This document shows, one piece after another, positions 44,330 to 54,886 of a stretch of 64,000 nucleotides of DNA (position 1 is its first letter; each line of letters starts with the position of its first letter). Both the position numbers and the translations under genes were made by a program. A model generated the notes under the pieces. The model was not told where the DNA came from, made no database searches, and was given only the letters and a program-made list of their open reading frames with translations. Where the stretch lies: the NCBI RefSeq assembly GCF_943734655.1, contig NC_071355.1, positions 244,799,183 to 244,863,182 of the forward strand, given 5' to 3'. Source of the DNA: Sabethes cyaneus. Taxonomy: Eukaryota > Arthropoda > Insecta > Diptera > Culicidae.

Positions 44330-44925
44330 CTAGTTTCTGATAATAAATAACAAAAGGTGACGCTAGTGTTGCATCATGCGCCATGCATGAGTGTATGCTT
44401 GAAATTATCAATGTTTCCCTGTTGAACACAACAGATGTCGTTACTTTGTAACGCATATTGTATATTTCGGAAACAGCTCATTTTTGCGCGACAATAAATT
44501 TACCAACGCAGCAACATTATTCTCTCATGCATCTCAGTTGCTTTTGTGTTTAACGCTAATCACAATAGGTATAACGTTTGACAACCAATTAATAGTTGGT
44601 AAACATTGTTTTTATTCATTGCGTTCATGATGCGAAATTTAATGTTTTCGAATCGAAAAGTCGCTAACATATTCAGCTCCTGGCTCTCGTACGGTATCAA
44701 ACCACTTTTCCGGGCTCTCGGACGAATGGTAGTAAGATGCTATGGAGAGGTATAGGAAAAGTTTGTTTCTTAGAAAATTATGCAGAAGTCATGAAAATGA
44801 AGTATAACAGAGTAACTGTACCACAAATAAAATATGATTAGTGATTGTTTTCTTGGTAGGTAAACATAGATAAGTGAGAAATTTTGATTTTACTGCCACT
44901 AGAAAAGCTCTCATGAAAAGCAACG
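44330..44925 (+). repeat. Dispersed repeat R2, copy 1
   Basis: Contains TGCATCATGCGCCATGCATG, ATAGTTGGTAAACATTGTTT, CAGAGTAACTGTACCACAAA and GGTAAACATAGATAAGTGAG. The segments recur at 46990-47475 (partly inverted) and 49505-49645. Non-coding and probably a transposon without recognisable termini. Confidence 0.75.
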
Positions 44926-45590
44926 GTTCGTATGGTGTCCTATTGCCATTCTAAGCACCAAAATTGAACTTTAAATTTAAGCGTCATTTTTAATTTGCGG
45001 TGTAAGTTGGACGCAGCTGTCTATAAATGATAACACCTACAATACATGTAAACATAAATGATGCATTAACAAGATACGCACGAAAATTAGTTGTATAGTT
45101 TCACAAAGCGCATTAAATAGACGGGTCGAAATGAAGTTGGCACTTCAGAGCGTCCGGGGCAAGTGGAACCTATCAAAAATAAAGTATTTCAGAACAAAAC
45201 TTGCTATCCTAATCATTTTTTGATGTACTACCGAACAGAACTAAGATAAGAGGACCCATAAAAGAAGTCCATTAACATGGCTTATGAAGAAGTAAACAGT
45301 TTGGTCACATTGTAGCAAGTAGCAAGACATCTGCAAATCTGCAACTGGAAGTGAAACCATAAAGCGTTATGATTGTTATCGCCTAACTATTTCGTATGAT
45401 AGTTTCACTAGTAGCTCTATCGTACTGGGCATGGGAGAACAAACTGATCACAATCGTATTTTTGAGCTATTGAAGAACAGTTAATCATAAATTACGTCTC
45501 GCAAGAATTCGATACAGCTACATATTAGACTACGTTGCATTACTGTATTGCTTTACTTTACTGCATTACTGCATAATTGCACAAAAATTA
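44926..45590. other. No recognisable feature
   Basis: AT-rich sequence; a CCGGGGCAAGTGGAACCTA segment near 45157 echoes GCCCCAGGGCAAGTGGGAAT at 44183, hinting at a further diverged repeat. Confidence 0.4.
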
Positions 45591-46234
45591 CACGGTGTGA
45601 CAAAAAAATTTTTTTTTAATATACTTTGCAAGTGACCTAGTGTACGTTGTTAGTCACACCTAGTACATCATAAAAACACATATGACATCATCGTACGTAC
45701 AACTGAGCATCTTGTACACGATGTAAGATTAGGCGGGTGATATATGGGAAGCAACAAATTCTACAACTCTTAAAAATGGTCTCAAATTTGCAAATGTTGA
45801 CCGATTTGGCTAAAATTTTGACCAAAGGCTTAGGATTGAATATAAAACAAGTGATGTTGAGCTTAGGAATGTGGGTCATTTTTAAGGTCACTTTAAAGAC
45901 CCCTAAAGTGAGAAATTTTTTAATTTTTTAGTTAAATTTCATATTTAATTGAAAAAATCTCGTCTAACTTTTGTAGAACCATAGTGAATGTATATATATC
46001 CTGAAAGCTTATTCTCTAAGCATTCCAAAAATGTATAAAAAACTTAAAATTGCTTGGAAAATTATTGAGTTATTCATGATAGTATGTGTACACCTAGCCA
46101 AAAAACGTTTTTTGCAGTAACTTGAAATTTTGGGGGTGTTAGGAAGATTTCAAATGTGTTTTTATGATGTACTAGGTATGACTAACAACGTACACTAGGT
46201 CATTTGAGAAGTATTTTTTCCGTGTAACACCGTG
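45591..46234. mobile_element. Terminal-inverted-repeat element ending CACGGTG/CACCGTG
   Basis: CACGGTGTGACA at the left and TGTAACACCGTG at the right are inverted. The inner arms are well conserved: GACCTAGTGTACGTTGTTAG, then ACCTAGTACATCATAAAAAC near 45630-45680 and its reverse complement near 46160-46205. TTA flanks both ends. The CACnnTG terminus resembles Transib-type ends, but Transib elements duplicate 5 bp, so that link is weak. A 64-codon internal frame (45737-45931) shows no transposase motif. Confidence 0.8.
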
Positions 46235-46844
46235 TTATGTTTTATATTAATTATAAAGTTGATTGTGCCTTACAACTAATTTGATTTTGTAACGGCGTTT
46301 TTGGATGAACCATTTGGAGAAACATTGCTTTTTTTATTTAATGCTTTAACGTTGCAGTCTCCGTTGGTTTGCAGCATATGCGCATATTGATATAGGTGGA
46401 TAAAATCAACGCGCCATAGAAATTTAATAAATTTTCTTTTTACAATAGACTTTCCTTTGATGAATTTTTGTTTGCGAGCTAAAACAAAATACTACAATAT
46501 GGGAGTATGACCACGCATGAAAAAGAGATTTCGGTGTTTATTTATTATTATTATTTTTAAATATCAGTGGCTAGTTCACATTTCTCGTGAAAATTTAACA
46601 CATTAAACAGGGAATTGTGATAATTCAATTTTTTTCTTTTGGTAGGATTATTTGACTACTGTGAGCGTTGCTTTGATCTATTGTGGTAGATTTGTCTGTG
46701 ACCAACGCCCAGACTTGATGGATGATTTTTTCTAAGTTTACAGTTCTGAACTTCGGCCTAAAATTCGAAACACTTGCTGGGTCGCCGCGATGTTGTAAAA
46801 GTTAGATGTCTCAAAACCTCTTTCACCAGTCTGCTGGTGATTCA
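46235..46844. other. No recognisable feature
   Basis: AT-rich sequence between the TIR element and a SINE. Nothing identified. Confidence 0.5.
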
Positions 46845-46996
46845 ATTTCGAGGTACGACACTGGTCTAACCATATTTGACTTCTTTGGAATCTCGGCTGG
46901 GAGAGGCTGCGAAGTCAGTCGTATAAAAAAAACAGAAGGTTAAGTTTCGATAACGGAATGTTGCACCTACGGCTTTGCTTTGCTTTACTTTACTAG
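46845..46996 (+). mobile_element. SINE family 1, cagaagg subfamily
   Basis: TTCGAGGTACGACACTGGTC, TTGGAATCTCGGCTGGGAGA, ACAGAAGGTTAAGTTTCGAT and a tail GGCTTTGCTTTGCTTTACTT. The body between the head and GCTGCGAAGTCAGTC has a deletion of about 80 bp relative to full copies. Confidence 0.8.
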
Positions 46997-47473
46997 ATGA
47001 ACCGTTGCTTTCCAAAAGATGGCGCTTTTCTAGTGGTAGTAAAATCAAAATTTCTCACTTATCTATGTTTACCTATCTAAAAAACAATGCTCTTGCCACG
47101 CTGAATAAATTTATTGTCGCGCCAAATTTGATTGTTTTCAATATGTGCAATATGAGTTACCAAGTCACGACATCTTTTGTATTCAACAGGGAAATATTGA
47201 TGGTTTCAAGCATACTCTCACGCTTGGCGCATGATGAAACACTAGTGTCAACTTCGGTTTTTCATTATTAGAAACGTTTGTTACCTGAACCAACAAATAG
47301 TTGGTAAACATCGTTTTTATTTAACGCGTCCTTGTCACGAATTTTAATTTCTTCGAATTGAAATGTCACCAAAATATTCAGCGCTCGGCTCTTGCGCGGC
47401 ATAAAATCACCTCCCCGAGCTCACGGAAGACTGGTAGTAAGATGCAATGAAGAAGTATAGTAAAAGTCTTTTT

Positions 47474-49490
47474 ACCTTTGTTATACTATAACAAAGGTTT
47501 AGGAATTGGTCGAAAAACACGAAATTGATCCGAGGCCCGGAGGGCCGAGCCACATATACCAATCGACAGGGTTCGACGAACTGAGCAATGTCTGTGTGTG
47601 TGTATGTATGTGCGGGGCGCAACTTTTCTATCGCCTGTTTCTCGAAGATGGCTGAACCGATTTGTTCGCTATTACTTTTGTTTGAAAGGTATTATTGCCT
47701 TGTATATCACTATTGAATTGCTTCGAGGTCCGACATTTCGTTTAAAAGTTATAAGTAAAACAGTGAAAATTACGTGACACGATTTTCTCCGGAACCGAAT
47801 GACCGATTTCAACGATTTTGGTATCGAATGAAAGCTCTTGTTAACGCTAAATTTTTCGGGTAAATTTTATTGAAAACAAACAAGTAGTTTACAAGTTATA
47901 CTTAAAAAACCTGTTTTGACAAGGTAATAATTATCGCCTGTTTCTTAGAGATGACTAAACCGATTTAGGCGCTATTAGTCTCATTTGAAACGTAACATAA
48001 CCTAATAGATCACTATTGATTTGTTTTCTGATTGGACGTTTAATTTGAAAGCTATGAGCAATTGAATACAACACATTAAAATTTACAATAATTTATAACG
48101 ATCTCATCTAAGATGATTTATCTAATTAGAATTATTTTGGCATCAAATTAGAGATTTTAATGCTGCAAATATATCTGCAAAATTTCAGAAGAATCGGTTT
48201 TGCCGATCAAAAGATATTAACTCTCCAACACTCGCGCCAACTTTTGTAATACGGTTACTCGCGCGCACAATAGCCCAAAGCCAAAAAGACATCCGCACTA
48301 GAATTTTGACTGGGAAAACTTTGTTTTAGGTTTAAGGAACCTTCGGAAGAGTTTCTTGAAATTGAAAGCTCTATCGTCTGGTAGAATTTAAATTTTGAAT
48401 AATCTCCCTAAAAGTGAAATATAAAAATTATTTTTCTTCAGTTTCAATATAACACATTGATGTGTTCTGCAAAGTTTTAGAGCATCTCATTACAAGAAAT
48501 TTTGTTGAACACAGTAACCTTCTATCTATTCAGCGAAGATAGCAAAATCTTATTTATTGTATATGCATTTGTAAAATCAGTTTTTCTATATTAGTTCTTT
48601 TTGTAATTATTGTATGACTTGTTCATGTACTACAAAATTGTACAAATAGTAAAAATACACAACTTTGCTGAAAATAGCATACCTCTATGTTTGCTTGTTT
48701 AGGAGCTGTAGAACTTTGATTATAAAAAATACCCAAATTTTGACCCCGAATTACGAGACTACCAGCAGACGGATACATTTTAAACATTTTACATTTGCTG
48801 ATAGTTTTGCTGCATACAGACACCATTTTTCCATATGAAGAAATGAGAGAAAATTCCATTTGGGGTCAATTGCGGTACACCTCACATGCTGACTGCTTCG
48901 TTTCTGTGATGTCAGTTTATGTTGATCTGTTTTCCTATTTTTTCTATTGAATAATTATGACATTTTGCTCATAACAAGGTAATTGAAGAATATACGTTAG
49001 GTAAACAGCGATTTGTAACTTTATAACAATATGGCATCCAAAAACCTACACGTGTTGTACAAAATGCGTGAGTAATTGAAGGTTAATAAAACTGATGAAA
49101 TTTATTGATGTCAATCAAAAAGAATAGCATTACTGGAATTTATGCATAGTTCAAAAACCTATAAACTAGACCTTTACTACGCAATTTATATGTTAAAGAA
49201 TAATATTTCCTCTTACAACTTGCTTTTATTTGCACTTACTCAAATTAGTAACAACCAACTTACCCTTACTCAGTAATTTCATGAAAAAAGGATCTATCAA
49301 AATTTATAAGTGCTCCTATTTTGTTCAAATTTTGTAAACTTATTCAATTTCCATAAATTTTATAAAAACCAACGCACTACGCAACGGTAACCAATAGATG
49401 AATTATGTACCGAAGACTTGTCGATTTCGATCTCAAAGAGCAAGTAAGACCGTATAACAAAGGTTTCTTTCACCACTAGGTGGATTAAAT
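47474..49490. mobile_element. Insertion of about 2 kb beginning with a 25-bp palindrome
   Basis: Begins ACCTTTGTTATA-C-TATAACAAAGGT (47474-47498) and ends TATAACAAAGGTTTCTTTCA, CCACTAGGTGGATTAAATTG. The TATAACAAAGGTTT segment is therefore in direct repeat at both ends and also inverted at the left. The interior has GCTGAACCGATTTGTTCGC-type sequence typical of mosquito repeats and no coding capacity. It interrupts repeat R2; compare the uninterrupted copy at about 44755. Confidence 0.7.
48290..48765 (+). repeat. Dispersed repeat R3, copy 1
   Basis: AAAACTTTGTTTTAGGTTTA, TTCAGTTTCAATATAACACA, GTAACCTTCTATCTATTCAG. It aligns over about 470 bp with 53390-53860. Confidence 0.8.
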
Positions 49491-49645
49491 TGGGTTTTTT
49501 ATCAGAATTCGGTAGAAGTTATGAAAATTATGCATAACAGAGTAACTGTACCACAAATAATATGTGATTACTGTTTATTTTTTAGGTAGGTAAACATAGA
49601 TAAGTGAGAAATTTTGGTTTTACTACCACTAGAAAAGCGCCATTT

Positions 49646-50460
49646 CTAGGAGCATAACCTAAGCCTACGTTTCATAATATTCCGGCTCATGTCAGTGGAT
49701 ATAATACACTGAAGCACATCAAAGGCTTTCATAAAACGAGCGGCAGTTGGTTCGTACTGTGAATAGTTCCTAGAACGAAACGGTGGGTCGAAGGTGTTAC
49801 ATCGAAGTGTAACTGGGCTATTGTTAACAGTTAGTCGCATGATCAAGGGTTAACTAACTGTTCGTCCTGAGAGTACGTTTGTGAACGAACAAGATATCAG
49901 CAGCCATCTTATGCCTCGAAACCGTGTCAATGTCCACCAAAGAGTAGAGTCGAATTGTCGATATGTCTAACAAAGGAAAGTGACCTATTGAATGTTACCC
50001 CTAGATCATGTACTATCCCGGTGAACGTTATTGAAATCCACGGGGCTAAATTTCCTAGCAAATGTCATTACTGAATACTTATTCATTCGTATTGACTTTT
50101 AATCCACAGTTTTAACAGAACGTTCCAAAATTCTCCGAAAAGTTGCGTGTGAAATAGCTTCAGGCAATTTGTTAATTCAAATCACAAAAACTAATGGTTC
50201 TAAATGGTTACCTTGTGGTACTCCTGGTTATCGTGAAGATGACTACAAACCAGCTTAAATATCTATTGATCGTAGAAGCACATTCTTTCCGCTTGTCGAT
50301 AATATTCCTCGCAACCTTGAAAAACGTTTTCTGATATTATATGCACATGCATTAGTATTAGTTTCAGCTGTGTGAAGCATTTTAGCACGCGTGCTGCGTT
50401 TCATGCTACGAAAATATGACGTCCTGTCAGTGGTCTTTCGTTCTAGCCCTATCATAACTC
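49646..50460 (-). mobile_element. Non-LTR relic (RT core to C-terminus)
   Basis: Minus-strand reading from about 50230: GVPQGNHLEPLVFVI, INKLPEAISHATFRR (RT block), MNKYSVMTFARKFSPVDFNN (post-RT block), then VNNSPVTLRCNTFDPPFRSR and NYSQYEPTAARFMKAFDVLQ, MSRNIMKRRLRL at 49646-49846 (C-terminal tail). The YADD box is lost. There are stops and frameshifts. Confidence 0.75.
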
Positions 50461-50513
50461 TTCACCCCACCATCCACTTATCCAAACCGCTCCTAAAATA
50501 ATTAACTGCCCTA

Positions 50514-50716
50514 CGAATCAACCGCCCAGTTAGCTTCAAGGTACAATCCTGGTCTAACAAGCCAATCGTCGTATGTTCGAATCTCGTCTGGGTGGCGTTA
50601 CTAGATAGAATCAGTCAGTAGGACGTAATTGTCCTGTACTCTAACAACCGGCTGCAATGTCTGTCGATAAAGAATGGTCAATTCTTAGAAGGACGTTTAA
50701 GCCCAAAGCACGCCTA
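50514..50716 (+). mobile_element. tRNA-derived SINE (family 1), near full length
   Basis: CCGCCCAGTTAGCTTCAAGG opens the head. CTGGT-CTAACAA-GCCAA forms an anticodon-arm-like hairpin with T33 and triplet AAC (Val-type). The B-box-like GTTCGAATC follows, then the body (GTAATTGTCCTGTACTCTAA, CCGGCTGCAATGTCTGTCGA) and the tail GACGTTTAAGCCCAAAG. Confidence 0.85.
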
Positions 50717-51525
50717 CCGATCAAATCCTTACAACTACTTGCCGCAACGCTTACCTCAACAACTATTTATTTAAATATCCACTATCTGTTTTCATTTCGA
50801 GGATTCCTACAATTTTAGAAACCTGATAAAATATTGATATGCAACGTCATTCTTGAGATTTTACCAGAAAATTAGGCTTATACAAATTTGAAAAAAAGTT
50901 TATGTCCTGGTCTCAAAATATTGTTGAAGGGGGTTGGGGGGGGGGGGGGGGGTCAAGAAAAAAATAATAAAATTAAACCTTCAATAACCAAACAAAAGAG
51001 AAGAAACCAACGTTTATTTTTCCATATTTTATTAAAATACTAAAACGTTGTTCTTCGGGAATGAAACACAGGAAGCTCGAGAACACTGGCTCGAGGCGCA
51101 TAATGAAGACACTTGTCGATGGGCAAATTAGAATTTAGTTGTAAAGTACAAAATAAATGCACACCAACATATCCCTCCAGTTGTGCTGAACTCTAACCTC
51201 TACATCTAGCCGAGACTATTTATAAGAGTGATATTGGCGCGAGGCGCGTAATTGAGCTTCTTATCCTAGGGTAAATCACAACTAGTCTCCGCACTTCCTG
51301 ACTTTAGAGAGCGAGTGTAAAAACGCCAACATTTAAGCACGGACAATAAGCAGTTCGCTCACCCTATAGCGACACTGTTAAAAGAACGAAGTGTGGAATG
51401 GAGGAAAAAACACCTGGCCGATATCACGATAGAACGAAAATACTGGTCGCAGTGGTAATGTCCATACAGAAAAAATAGGTTGTTGTTGGTTTACCGTTAT
51501 GGCGTAAATGAAGCGTACATATAAA
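50717..51525. other. No recognisable gene; poly-G run
   Basis: A run of about 17 G lies at 50936-50952. A GC-richer stretch at 51040-51400 (GCTCGAGAACACTGGCTCGA, GGCGCGAGGCGCGTAATTGA) may be part of an LTR or other repeat, but no termini were found. Confidence 0.4.
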
Positions 51526-51529
51526 AAGT

Positions 51530-52335
51530 TATTGCAAATTTAAAATCTAAAAAGGAAAAAACCACGATAAAAATCATAAAATAACAATTATCTCAAAACC
51601 TTCCCCTCCGATATGCCTAATTTTTTTTAAAGACATCTTGAGTTATGCCCCAAAATCTGGTGAAGAGCTATCGATGGACACTTTTTCGGGTTTTTTTTTT
51701 TAATTTTGAAGTTAGCCAAATTTTTCAAAAATATCCAGATATGTAAATTTAAAATTTACACACAGGGAAATGTAAAATTTACTCGCAGGATGCAATCACT
51801 TGAGAACAGCGGGGCTTAAGAAAAAAATTTATGTGTGTAAATTTGTTCAAAATTATGCGTAGAATTTGATTTTGTTTGAGTTTTACAAAAAAAAAAAAAT
51901 TTGATATTTTTGAAAAATTTGTCTACCTTCAACAATTAAAAAAAAATTCGAAAGAGTGTCCATCGATAGCTCTACACCAGATTTTGGGGCATAATTTAAG
52001 ATATCTTAAAAAAATAGGCATATCGTAGTTTCGTAGGTTTCTAAAATAGTGGTTATTTTATGGTTTTTATCATGGTTTTTTGCTTTTTAGATTTTAAATT
52101 TGCAATAAACTTGAGAACGGCTGAGCCTAAGAACAAAGTTTGTATGTCATAATGTGTTCAAAATGATGCGCAGAATTTGATTTAGTTTGAGTTTTACAAA
52201 AAAACTGCAGAATTTGGATATTTTTAAAAAATTTCAGATTAAAAAATCCGAAAAAGTATCCATCGATAGCTCTTTACCAAATTTTAGTGCATAATTTAAG
52301 CAAAAATTAGGTAAATCGGAGGGGATGGTTTTGAA
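51530..52335. mobile_element. Foldback element with a third, direct copy
   Basis: Arm 51530-51690 (GCAAATTTAAAATCTAAAAA, ATGCCTAATTTTTTTTAAAG, ATCGATGGACACTTTTTCGG) is the reverse complement of 51955-52110. In addition 52130-52335 repeats 51836-52030 in direct orientation (GATTTAGTTTGAGTTTTACA, CCATCGATAGCTCTTTACCA). No coding capacity. Confidence 0.8.
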
Positions 52336-52479
52336 AAAAAGTAACCTCATTTCTAAATACGCCCTTTTGAAAAGTTACTCTTGACGAAAAAAATAATTAA
52401 GTTTAGTGCAAAATGAGATCTTGGCATCCAACTCATCAGGAAAATTTCATACCAATCAAAAATAATCGAGTCAAAATAA

Positions 52480-53180
52480 CCGTTTTTTACCGTTTTGAGA
52501 TGGAATTGCTCTTTCCAAAAGGTTCAGATACTTGCGATAATTGGTTCATTGTATTTCGAAACAGTACGTGAAATGGTACTTGCTGGTAGGCCAATAGAAC
52601 GTAGAGTCCTTTGGGAAGCACAAAAATCCAGCAGTGGTAAAAGCCTGGGAGACTCGATTTCACTATGATTTCAGCCACAAATATTGTCTGCTGGGTTCTA
52701 AGCTGGTTATTTACCGAGTCAAGGTTAAGTAGACGGCACCGATTTAAGTAGGGCGGGAAATTCTCGGGATTACGCCGTGGCAGATGTTTCTGAGCAAGCC
52801 GAGCACCTTCGACACATCTATCAGATAGTCGAATAAAATTGCCAGCCAGTTTCATTTACACCAATCCACAAATATATCGAGAAACGCTTGCAGGCGGCGA
52901 GAATCCTCAGTTTTTCCAACAAAACAGTTTTAAATCATCAGCGTAGGTTAGTCGGCAACCGATATTCGATAGCAAAGTGAGGTCGTTGAAAAACAGTGAA
53001 AAAAGCAAGGATTCCATATTACTACCTTGCGGAACACCTGAGCTATTGGTGAACTGTGAAAAGAAACAGGAACCAAGCCTCAGGAGCAGTACTCTGTCGC
53101 GTAAGTAGGAAGTCAGCCATTGCACTAGTTGTTGAGATGCACCGAGCCGGAAAAGTTTAAAAACTTTATATTTTTCATCG
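52480..53180 (-). mobile_element. Jockey-type non-LTR relic with internal deletion
   Basis: Minus-strand 53165-52907: KVFKLFRLGASQQLVQWLTS, YLRDRVLLLRLGS, SGVPQGSNMESLLFSLFFND and YADDLKLF, with the catalytic YADD intact. 52855-52487: LPRRNPENFPPYLNRCRLLN, RTQQTIFVAEII and PFHVLFRNTMNQLSQVSEPF, the C-terminal tail. The stretch between YADD and the tail is deleted, and a frame change separates the two parts. Confidence 0.88.
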
Positions 53181-53181
53181 A

Positions 53182-53265
53182 ACTACAGTAATGTTCCGAT
53201 TTTGTCAGCCCCACGTTGATTTTTGGACTGACAAAACGGGGAAACTGACAAAATCGGGAATTTTT
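53182..53265. repeat. Inverted motif TTCCGATTTTGTCAG
   Basis: TTCCGATTTTGTCAG at 53194 and CTGACAAAATCGGGAA at 53245 form an imperfect hairpin. A third related copy, GGACTGACAAAACGGGG, lies between them. It may be the terminus of a small DNA element abutting the Jockey relic. Confidence 0.6.
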
Positions 53266-53389
53266 TCAAAATTTAAGACTTAAGACCTTGCAGTATCGAA
53301 GACTTCTACTAAAAATTAAATTTTAACCCTCAATTGGTCAACCGAAAGCTCAATGAACCGGGCACAGCACACTGGTCCAGAACCTTTTT

Positions 53390-53860
53390 TGGTGTGCATT
53401 AGTTTTGAGCGAGAAAACTTGGTTTTAGGTTTATGGAACTCTTTGGATGAGTTTCTTAGAATTAAAAGTTCTATCGTCCAGCGGAATTCAAATTTTGAAT
53501 AATCCCTCTAGAAGTGCAATAAAAAATTTATTTTTCTTCAGTTTCAATATAGCACATTGATGTGTTTTGCAAAGTTTTGCAGCATATTATTATAAGAAAT
53601 TTTGCTGAAGACAGTAACCTTCTATCTCTTCAGCAAAGATAGAAAAATCCTATTTTCCATAAATGAAAAATCGTTCAAATCAGTTTTTCTATTTTAGCTG
53701 TTTTTGGAATTGTTGTATGACTTTTTCCCGTTTTCTAAAGTTGTACAAATAGTAAAAATACACAACATTGTTGAATATAGTATACCTCTATCTTTACTTG
53801 TTTAGGAACTATAGAACTTTTACTATAAAATTCCCCAATTTTGATTCCGAATTACTCGCA
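53390..53860 (+). repeat. Dispersed repeat R3, copy 2
   Basis: The same order of segments as 48290-48765 (GAAAACTTGGTTTTAGGTTT, TTCAGTTTCAATATAGCACA, GTAACCTTCTATCTCTTCAG, AATAGTAAAAATACACAAC). Confidence 0.8.
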
Positions 53861-54493
53861 AGAAGGCATTATTTTATTCAAAAATCTTCCCCAGGGAATC
53901 AGAATAGTTTCAAGCAGGCTGAATTTTTTTATAAATCATGTTTAAAATCACAAAAGTTATACAAAATTTATAGGCTATATATGCATGAAATAATATGTGA
54001 ATATCGCAAAATGAGGCACATCGGCAGTAAAACTCTATTACGAATCGAAAATGACCAGAATTTGCAATTCTGTTTGTGATTTTCCATTATGATAATACTA
54101 GACCACGTATTGTTATATAGACTGAAAAAAAAAACTTTAAGAATAGCGGTTAGAAAGTTTAACTCCACCTGCCATATTCACCAGACTCGGCACTGTCCGA
54201 CTACCACTGATTGCAATACGCCGTTAATAGGCGTCCGGTTTCGATCTTGGCTTCAAAATTTGGTTATGCCTTTCCGTAGTGGAACTCGCGATTTGCTGTC
54301 AGAAAAACGAGCAAAGATAAAGAGTTAGGAGTTGCTAAAGAGTTGAGAATCAAGTCTTAAAGACGTCTGGATTTATGAAAATTAACAGTTCTAAAACGTA
54401 TTCTTGAGTGTGTTTTCTAAACAACATTTTATCCAACTTATTTTCCCAGTAAATTGTTAGCCATCATTAGCTAAGAAACTGACGCGTTATTGA
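53861..54493. other. No gene; SINE-like tail near 54330
   Basis: Contains GAATCAAGTCTTAAAGACGT near 54347, the tail of SINE family 1, without a recognisable head. Frames of 66-103 codons have no domain. Confidence 0.45.
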
Positions 54494-54886
54494 ATCCCGA
54501 TCAGATGGTTCTAACAAAAATATTACAGAATTGTAGCTACAGTTGATATTTCTATCAAAATGTGTTATAGCAAAATTTACGGCACAGGAAATGTTTTACC
54601 ATGAATCTATCCTGTTTTGTTACTTATAACACGGTTTGTTACATTTTAGTTATAAAGTGGGGCAGAATGCTGGTTTTTGTAACTTGTCTTGAAATAAACT
54701 TGATCAAATTATATCATAATTTGATAGAATTGTGATATGCTTTGAGCGGATTTTGTTACAATTTTTGTTATTTTAACTACTAACGAGACCAAGTTTATAA
54801 CAAAACGCAAAGGAGATTTTGTTGTAAAAAACTTGTTATCAAGAACTCATCTTGTTATAAATTTGTTATTTTCATATGATCGGGAT
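54494..54886. mobile_element. MITE M4 with ATCCCGATCAKATG ends
   Basis: ATCCCGATCAGATGG at the left is the inverse of CATATGATCGGGAT at the right. The interior is rich in TTGTTATAA/TTATAACAAA motifs in both orientations. Non-coding, 393 bp. Confidence 0.8.

Larger units (their letters stand above)
46997..49645. repeat. Dispersed repeat R2, copies 2 and 3, split by a 2-kb insertion
   Basis: 46997-47275 is the reverse complement of R2 segments (ATCTATGTTTACC, GGCGCATGATGAAACACTAG). 47285-47473 continues in forward orientation (AATAGTTGGTAAACATCGTT to GAAGTATAGTAAAAGTC). 49492-49645 resumes forward (CAGAGTAACTGTACCACAAA, GGTAAACATAGATAAGTGAG). The forward R2 sequence is broken at about 47473/49491 by the element below. 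Confidence 0.7.

Noticed and set aside
50514..50600. Functional tRNA-Val gene
   Set aside because: The head keeps an anticodon-arm hairpin and B box but the acceptor and T stems do not pair well, and it continues into a SINE body present in several copies.
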